Origin: Neostapfia colusana
Lineage: Eukaryota > Streptophyta > Magnoliopsida > Poales > Poaceae
DNA: 64,000 nucleotides
Direction of reading: 5' to 3'
NCBI GenBank assembly: GCA_030760725.1
Contig: JASWHV010000001.1
Location: forward strand, 74,297,683 to 74,361,682
A program made the translations under genes and the position numbers. Positions 57,799 through 64,000 of this stretch are shown in pieces (within the stretch, counting starts at the first letter, position 1; every line of letters begins with the position of its first letter). The notes below the pieces were generated by a model that had not been told where the DNA came from, did not search any database, and saw nothing but the letters and a program-made list of their open reading frames with translations.

Positions 57799-60700
57799 TG
57801 TGGCGGACCGGAATCCGCTCATCCAGGATCGCAGAGGGTGGTGCCGCGCGATGCGACACCTGACAGCACACGTCATAAGAACACACTATATTACATGGGA
57901 AAAACAAATTGAATGTACAAAGTAGTACACTTCTCAGTTACAAACTAGGGTCTTTATTACACGGCGGAAGTTTCTTTTTGTACAACTCACGCCCGCCTAT
58001 CTAGCAAAAGTCGGTTGCCCAGCCCTAGGGCAACCCACACTAGCTGCACGTCTCAGCTCAGCGTGGCGTGTAGGGCTCCCACTCAGCCGTGGTCCCCGAC
58101 GGAGGGTAACCATCGCCGGTGGACTCATACTCCGAGTCCGTGGGTGGCTCCTCACCTGAAAAACACTTAAGCAGCAACCGTGAGCACGAAGGCTCAGCAA
58201 GGCTTAACCGACTCAACTAAGCATGAAACTCTACATGAGGTGTACCATGACATAGGATAGCAATGTTGCAGCAAATGGACACGCCTAAAAGTTCATCCTT
58301 ATTTCATCTTTTAGCAACAAGTTAACGGTTCATGAAGATGAAATTTAGTGAGCAATATTTGGTGCCAAACATGTAGCAATACAATATTATATCAAATCAG
58401 CAGTATTGAATCACCATATTTCATACATTAGTCTACGTCACGACTCAGTGACCAAGTGGTACTCTTCACCGCGAGGGACGGCGAATCGACTCGATATACA
58501 CCCGCAGGGAAACCCAAAGAGCACGTCACGTATGCCCACCCGTGGAGCTGCACAGCACGCTCACTCGATGTCGTACGGGACAACCTTTCACCCAACAGCC
58601 CAAACGTCGAACCGGTCGCACCGAAACGAGCAGGAGGTTCCCCACACGGAGCATCTATCTATGCCCGTTGGCAGATTTCCACCTTGCTGCCCTCAGCCTA
58701 CACCTATAAATCAGTGTGTTATGCCTCGACGCCCGGAGGTTTAGGCTACATCGGTTTATCGGGGCCCATATATCCGATATGCCTTCGGTACGTTTAAACT
58801 TGATCAGCGTGGGCCGCACACGGATCGGTCCTCAATCGACACGGAGAGGGCTGCGCACACAAGACTCCCTCTTGCTGCGCCCTAGCACCTGCCTAGTCTC
58901 ATTTTCATTACTAATGTGATCTCACATCACTCAACCGAACCCGTGTGTCCCAAGCCTATCTCGCGAGTAGATTCCAACTACTCGACTTGTACCGAAGACC
59001 TATGAATCTTTAAGCATAGCCTATCTACTCGAGGTCTTAGACACTACCCTCACTCTAATGGAAAATTTCTGATCATGCAAGTGGGGTTCCATTCATCCTA
59101 TACCTAATGCACATTCACACTTCATATGACACATGTAAACAAAGTAAAACTTATAAAAGTTTAATGCGAACCAGGGCTTTCCTTGTTGCTGCGGGTCAGT
59201 AGTTAGCTCTTCTTCCGGAAGGAGGAAGTCCAGCACTTCCTGAGTCTCTTCTTCAGTGACTACACGTGTAATGAAATACGACATGTAAATTTAAATGCAA
59301 TGTGTAAACTTGATTACTTAACTACTAATAACTCTAGCTAGCCCTCCTATTTGGTTCTGAAATTTTTATTGTGGCTTGGTAGTGTCCTAACCAGAGTCTT
59401 GACCAAGTTTCATTTGAAACAAAGTTCATCTGAACCTTGTGCAAATAAAAGCCCTTTTGGTCAATATTTGAGCCTCTAAGTAATTCCAGGGGTTTTCATG
59501 GCTCCAACCATTACGTTCTGGAAATTAGAATTTAGGATGGTTCTAATGGAGTTGGTTTCATGTCATTTGAGGAATTCTACAGAAAGTTAGGCCCTATTTA
59601 AGATTTGAGAAAATCTGAAAAATGTTTCTGAACATTTTTTCTATTTTCTCAGGGCAGTTCTTTTAATCACCCCATTAGGGTAACTAAATGAACTTGGATG
59701 AGTCTGAAAATTTTACTGGGATTCAGGGATTTTACAATGAACCTCTCAGCCAAATTTCATAATTTTTTATAAAGTAGTTCTCCAGATAAAATTCCTAACA
59801 GTTTAAATTTTAGGGATTTAATTCTGGAAAACTATTCACTTTCATGAGCTGAATTTGGTATTGCTGGAAAGTACTCAGAATTATGAGTTCAGCAAAATTT
59901 GGTTCATCGAATTTGGAGTTTCCTAGCCAAAGTTCTATTCATTTGAAGTTTGAACTAAAACTGGAAATTCGAATAAAATTTAAACTCTGCGGGTGGGACC
60001 CACTCCTCGAGCCGGCCCACTCAGAATGCGGCCACACCGCGTCCCACGAGGTTTTACCCGCGCTGCCGCACCGAATCCCGGCCGCAAACCGATCCCCGCG
60101 CGAGATCAGAGGCTGACCGGTGGACCCGGCCCCCCTTCGTCTACCTCGCGCCCTCCCGCAGCTCCCGGGGCGGCGCTTCGCCGGAGTGCTCGCCGCCGGC
60201 CGTTTCACTCGACTAAACTTGCCGCCAGTGCTTAACTCGACTCGGAGAACGCATTGGTACCCTCACCGGAGCTCGGCAATGGCCGGAACTATGCACGCGG
60301 CGGTGACATAGCTTCCCTCTACTCCGGCGACGTCGCCTGGGCTACTCCGGGCCTTATTTCTCAAGTGGTTTGCTCCTACAGCTCCGCCGTGACCTAAGGA
60401 GCAACATCCAGAGCTCTGATCCCGCGAGAAACGTCGGCAACTAGGGGCTCACCGTGCGACCTAGGGCGATTTCGGGGAAAACTGGAAAAACTCGAAGAAC
60501 TGAGGGTTTCCTCGATGGCTCTTCCTAGTTCTTGATCCCACGTGCTTGCACGGATGTCTACAACTGGGTTTCTAGGTCTGGGGAAGAGTGGTTCGGTGTG
60601 TGAGGTGAATTTTCCCATTTACCCGAACCGAGCTATATCACATGCTTTCGCAAGAACTGAAATTCCGGCCAGCACACCTCATGGCATGCGGCCGGCGTTG

Positions 60701-61818
60701 TTGGACAGAGAGCACCCTCCCAGGCGAACCTCCTGGCCCGCTCACTTGACGGGGGATCAAGCCTAGCGGCCGGGCTGGGAGTTTTCGGTCGCGGTGGCTC
60801 TACCCGGTGTGGAAAGGAAACCAGGAGCTCGGGGGTAGCTTACCGTGGATGGGGCGCCGGGGTATCGTGTCTATCACGTCGAGGACACCTCAGCGATGCT
60901 CGGGGAGAGCTCGGACTCTCTTGCTAGCTGCTGGGACGGGAGGATGCCGGAGCACCGAAAGTTTTCGGTTGTGCGGTGGTGTTTCTTCCTTGAGGGTTTT
61001 GGGACCAATCATGACCGCGACCGGGGTCGGTTCAGGAGGAGATATCACCGGGCGACCGCTTTGTCGGCGCGCGCTGTGGGCTGGCGCTCGGGAGGTGGCG
61101 ATCGGGGAAGCAGCTCGCTGGCGCACGGAGGACGGTTGCTTCGGCGAGAAACAGAGAGCTGTCCCGTGTTGCACCTCCCTCCCACTGACCTGTGGGCCCA
61201 ACCTTCCCCCTAATCCTCTCTTCTCCATTTCTTTTGTAAATATCCCAGCAACTACACATTGAATGAGAGACTTAGCCCCCAAGTCTTGGTTTGAATTTGA
61301 GTTCTCAAATTCAAACTTTGTTTGGTTAAATTTGCTTCATGTTTAAACTGAAATTCAAATTCAGTTTTGAATTATTGCAAATTTAGCTCCCGACAAGATG
61401 AACTCCAATGAGGATGAAAATTGGTGGGCTTACTCAGAGAAATGTGCTGAGTTTGAATATGAAGCTAACTTTTGAATTTGGGTGGTGAAAGTTGCTGCAA
61501 TTTGAATTTACATTCAAATTGGCCTTTTTTCAAATACCTCCAAAAGTGCCTCAAAAAGTGTTGGGTTTGCATGAAACTTGGCTTGAACCCCCCCCAAGAC
61601 TTTTTAAGTCCTAGGGGTGAGATCAACCTCTCATGTTCATGTGTAGAAATCCTACTTTGTGAAATGAAGGCTTTCCCCTCTAATCACTCTTTTGATGGTA
61701 TATCCACAATAAAAACTGTGGTATATCCACAATATTTCCTAATATATCCACAATAAAAACTGTGGTATTGTGAGGTGAAGAAAAGTTTTTGCAAGTCCCT
61801 TTTCTTGGGCTTTTACAT
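57799..61818 (-). mobile_element. Element G 3' LTR
   Basis: About 4.02 kb. On the minus strand it starts TGTAAAAGCCC at 61818 and ends CCGCCACA at 57799; ACAGT (57794-57798) is the candidate TSD. The U5 is related to that of element C, with a dyad CGAGTAG/CTACTCG at 58964-58984. Near its U3 start is a 25-bp direct repeat (61700-61724 and 61744-61768). ORFs inside (for example 60807-61262) lack recognisable domains. Confidence 0.88.
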
Positions 61819-61853
61819 CCCTCCCCCCTTAAAAGAATCTCGTCCCGAGATTA
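61819..61853 (-). other. Element G polypurine tract and hairpin
   Basis: Minus-strand purine tract TAAGGGGGGAGGGA before the LTR, with AATCTCG/CGAGATT arms at 61837-61853. Confidence 0.85.
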
Positions 61854-61883
61854 CAAAAGATGAGATAGTGATGTAATAGGGAC

Positions 61884-64000
61884 TTACCCGTGTTGAGAAG
61901 CCATGAACTCCGGGTAATTTGAGCGAAGGAACTCCTTGCTCTCCCACGTTGCTTCTTCGGCGGTGTGGTTGCTCCAGAGTATTTTGTAGAACCACAACGT
62001 TCTGCTACGCGTGGTTCGGGCTTTCTCATCAAGAATTTCCACCGGATACTCATCATATGTTAAATCCGGTTTCAACTCGCCGATGTCTTCGGTAGGAACA
62101 GCAGCTGTATGCTTCAAACATTTCCGCAGTTGCGAAACATGGAAAACATCATGGACACACGCAAGGAATGCCGGTAACTCCAATTGATACGCCGCTGGTC
62201 CACACTTCTCGGTGATGGCGTAGGGTCCAATAAAACGGGGAGCGAGCTTCCCCTTCACACCGAACCGGTGCACACCCTTCATCGGAGACACACGGAGGTA
62301 CACGTGTTCACCGACGTCAAAGTCCAACGGTCTATGCCTCTTATCAGCGTAGCTCTTCTTCCGGGATTGAGCAGCCTTCAAGTTAGCTTGAATCGTCCGA
62401 ACGCGCTCTTCGGCGTCGTTCACCACATCAACCCTGAATGTGACCCTTTCACCGGACTCGCACCAATTTAATGGGGTGCGGCATTTGCGACCGTAGAGAG
62501 CTTCGTAGGGTGCCATCTTGATACTCGCCTGATAGCCATTGTTGTACGAGAATTCCGCCAATGGTAGGTGATCATCCCAGTTCCTACCATGGTGGATGGC
62601 ACATGCTCTCAACATGTCTTCTAATACTTGGTTCACCCTCATTGTTTGCCCATCTGTCTGAGGGTGATAAGCGGAGCTCCTGATCAACTTAGTACCCAAT
62701 GCAGCATGTAGCTGCTCCCAAAAGCGAGATACAAATAATGCACTTTGGTCTGAGACTATGGTCTTGGGTACGCCATGCAAACATAGGATCCTGGCGATTT
62801 TTAACTCCGCATATCTGTTGGCATGGAAATGTTTATGTACGGGGATGAAGTGAGCTGACTTGGTCAGTCGGTCAACGATCACCCAAATGGAATCATGTTT
62901 GTTGGATGTTAAGGGTAATCCCACAATGAAATCCATGCTCACATCTTCCCATTTCCATGCTGGAATTTTCAAGGGTTGCAACAGCCCTGACTTCCTCATA
63001 TGATCCTCCTTCACTCGTCTACACGTATCGCACTCGGATACGTACTTAGCTACCTCCCGCTTCATCCATGTCCACCAAAATTTCTTTTTCAAATCTTGGT
63101 ACATTTTGTTGCTTCCCGGATGAATGGAGTATTTGGACAAGTGAGCTTCATCGAGGATCTTCCTCCTCAGTTCCATATCTCGGGGTACGACTATTCGGTC
63201 ATTGAACCACAGAGTCCCCTTATCATCTTTCCGGAAACATTTGATCTCTCCATTGTCTATCCGTCTCCGGAGATGTGCCATGCCTTTATCCGTCTTCTGA
63301 GCTGCAATGATGTCTTCCCTAATGGTAGGGATGAGGGCAAGGTTGTACAGCGATCCATAAGGAACCAAGTATAGACTCGGCTCTTCCTCCTCCACCGGTG
63401 TAATGGTGAGGTGATGGACATGTGATTTCCGACTCAGCGCGTCGGCAACAACATTCGCCTTGCCGGGGTGGTAGTGGATCTTAATTTCATAGTCCTTGAT
63501 TAATTCTAACCACCTCCTTTGCCTCATATTCAGCTCCTTCTGGGTGAAAATGTATTTTAAGCTCTTGTGGTCAGTGTAGAGATGCACCAGATTCCCCAGG
63601 AGATAGTGCCTCCACATTTTCAGCGCCAAAACCACTGCAGCAAGCTCAAGATCATGAGTGGGATAATGCTGCTCATGGTTCCGAAGTTGGCGTGAGCCAT
63701 ATGCGACCACACGTCCTTCCTGCATCAACACGCAGCCGAGCCCAATACCGGACGCGTCACAATACACGTTGAAGGGCTTTGTTGTATCCGGCTGAGCTAA
63801 GACCGGGGCTGTTGTGAGATGCTTCACCAATGTTTGGAATGCTCCTTCACACGCCGTGTTCCAAACATATTTCCTCCCTTTCTTCAGCAATTCTGTCATC
63901 GGCTTAGCGAGCTTGGAGAAGCTTGGAATGAATCTCCTATAGTATCCCGCTAACCCGAGGAAACTTCTGACTTCATGAACTGAGGTGGGAGCTTTCCATT
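61884..64000 (-). CDS. Element G pol C-terminal part (RT end, RNase H, integrase, chromodomain), open
   Basis: Minus strand, open without a stop from the window edge to 61884. Visible are the RT thumb region (FLGLAGYYRRF), RNase H (CDASG near 63755, DLELAA, YTDHK), integrase HHCC (HLSKYSIHPG to CDTC) and the integrase core. A GPY/F module (FIGPYAITEKCG) and a chromodomain-like tail (PVEILDEKARTTRSRT) ending at QHG follow. At the integrase active site the second Asp is in SDQS (62750-62748) and the position 36 residues later, normally the catalytic Glu of QTER, is Met (QTMR, 62642-62640). The element continues to the right. Confidence 0.92.
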   Translation of the reverse strand, partial: WKAPTSVHEVRSFLGLAGYYRRFIPSFSKLAKPMTELLKKGRKYVWNTACEGAFQTLVKHLTTAPVLAQPDTTKPFNVYCDASGIGLGCVLMQEGRVVAYGSRQLRNHEQHYPTHDLELAAVVLALKMWRHYLLGNLVHLYTDHKSLKYIFTQKELNMRQRRWLELIKDYEIKIHYHPGKANVVADALSRKSHVHHLTITPVEEEEPSLYLVPYGSLYNLALIPTIREDIIAAQKTDKGMAHLRRRIDNGEIKCFRKDDKGTLWFNDRIVVPRDMELRRKILDEAHLSKYSIHPGSNKMYQDLKKKFWWTWMKREVAKYVSECDTCRRVKEDHMRKSGLLQPLKIPAWKWEDVSMDFIVGLPLTSNKHDSIWVIVDRLTKSAHFIPVHKHFHANRYAELKIARILCLHGVPKTIVSDQSALFVSRFWEQLHAALGTKLIRSSAYHPQTDGQTMRVNQVLEDMLRACAIHHGRNWDDHLPLAEFSYNNGYQASIKMAPYEALYGRKCRTPLNWCESGERVTFRVDVVNDAEERVRTIQANLKAAQSRKKSYADKRHRPLDFDVGEHVYLRVSPMKGVHRFGVKGKLAPRFIGPYAITEKCGPAAYQLELPAFLACVHDVFHVSQLRKCLKHTAAVPTEDIGELKPDLTYDEYPVEILDEKARTTRSRTLWFYKILWSNHTAEEATWESKEFLRSNYPEFMASQHG

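Noticed and set aside
60807..61282. ORFs of 120-150 codons on both strands in the G LTR
   Set aside because: GC-rich LTR sequence gives overlapping open frames on both strands; no motif or codon signal distinguishes one.

Overview
This window is plant nuclear DNA, most likely from a grass (Poaceae). It contains no host gene, RNA gene or CRISPR array that I can support. Nearly every base belongs to a nest of seven Ty3/gypsy LTR retrotransposons of the chromovirus type (Tekay/Del-like by architecture). Their LTRs are very long (about 3.2-4.0 kb), primer-binding sites match initiator tRNA-Met, gag carries a CCHC knuckle, and the pol order is protease, reverse transcriptase, RNase H, integrase, then a chromodomain-like C-terminus. 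The grass assignment rests on the GC-rich promoter/leader blocks inside AT-rich LTRs and on family resemblance. I cannot name the species. || Layout. Element A (minus strand) supplies 1-4927 and resumes at 17594; the rest of its front end is probably the unassigned 18061-18708. Element B (plus, 4928-17593) sits inside the gag of A with TSD TGCGC. Element C (plus) starts at 18709; its 3' LTR is cut at 33207 by element D, of which only a U3 fragment is seen (33208-33882). D is cut directly after its TATA box by element E (plus, 33883 onward). The 3' LTR of E is split twice: by element F (minus, 44169-56865, TSD TTGAA) and by element G (minus, 57799 to beyond the window). The insertion order is therefore A before B; C before D before E before F and G; and probably A before C. 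Decay agrees: A and C carry many stops and frameshifts, B, E and F carry a few, and the visible pol of G is fully open. || How the elements work. Each complete element has a TATA-type promoter in the first 0.75 kb of its LTR (degenerate in E), then a GT splice-donor-like site about 250-300 nt later, then a U5 of about 3 kb, the PBS, an extra ORF (aORF) and gag-pol in one frame. Every aORF and gag start is preceded at once by an AG acceptor-like site. I infer that proteins are made from spliced RNAs that lose the PBS, while unspliced RNA is the genome. || The most striking content is the aORF of B, E and F. Its N-terminus copies the histone H3 tail: MARTRLTARKSTGG in E, with the TARKSTGG block around H3 Lys9 kept in all three. 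A coiled coil, a basic stretch and, in F, an acidic tail follow. These elements also end pol with a chromodomain, a fold that reads methylated H3 tails, which suggests a histone-mimic/reader pair within one mobile element. C has a different, unrelated-looking aORF. Other notable items are a triple palindrome in U5 shared by two LTR families, a hairpin beside every PPT, a tandem duplication in C that doubles its PBS, and catalytic-residue losses in the RT of C and the integrase of G.
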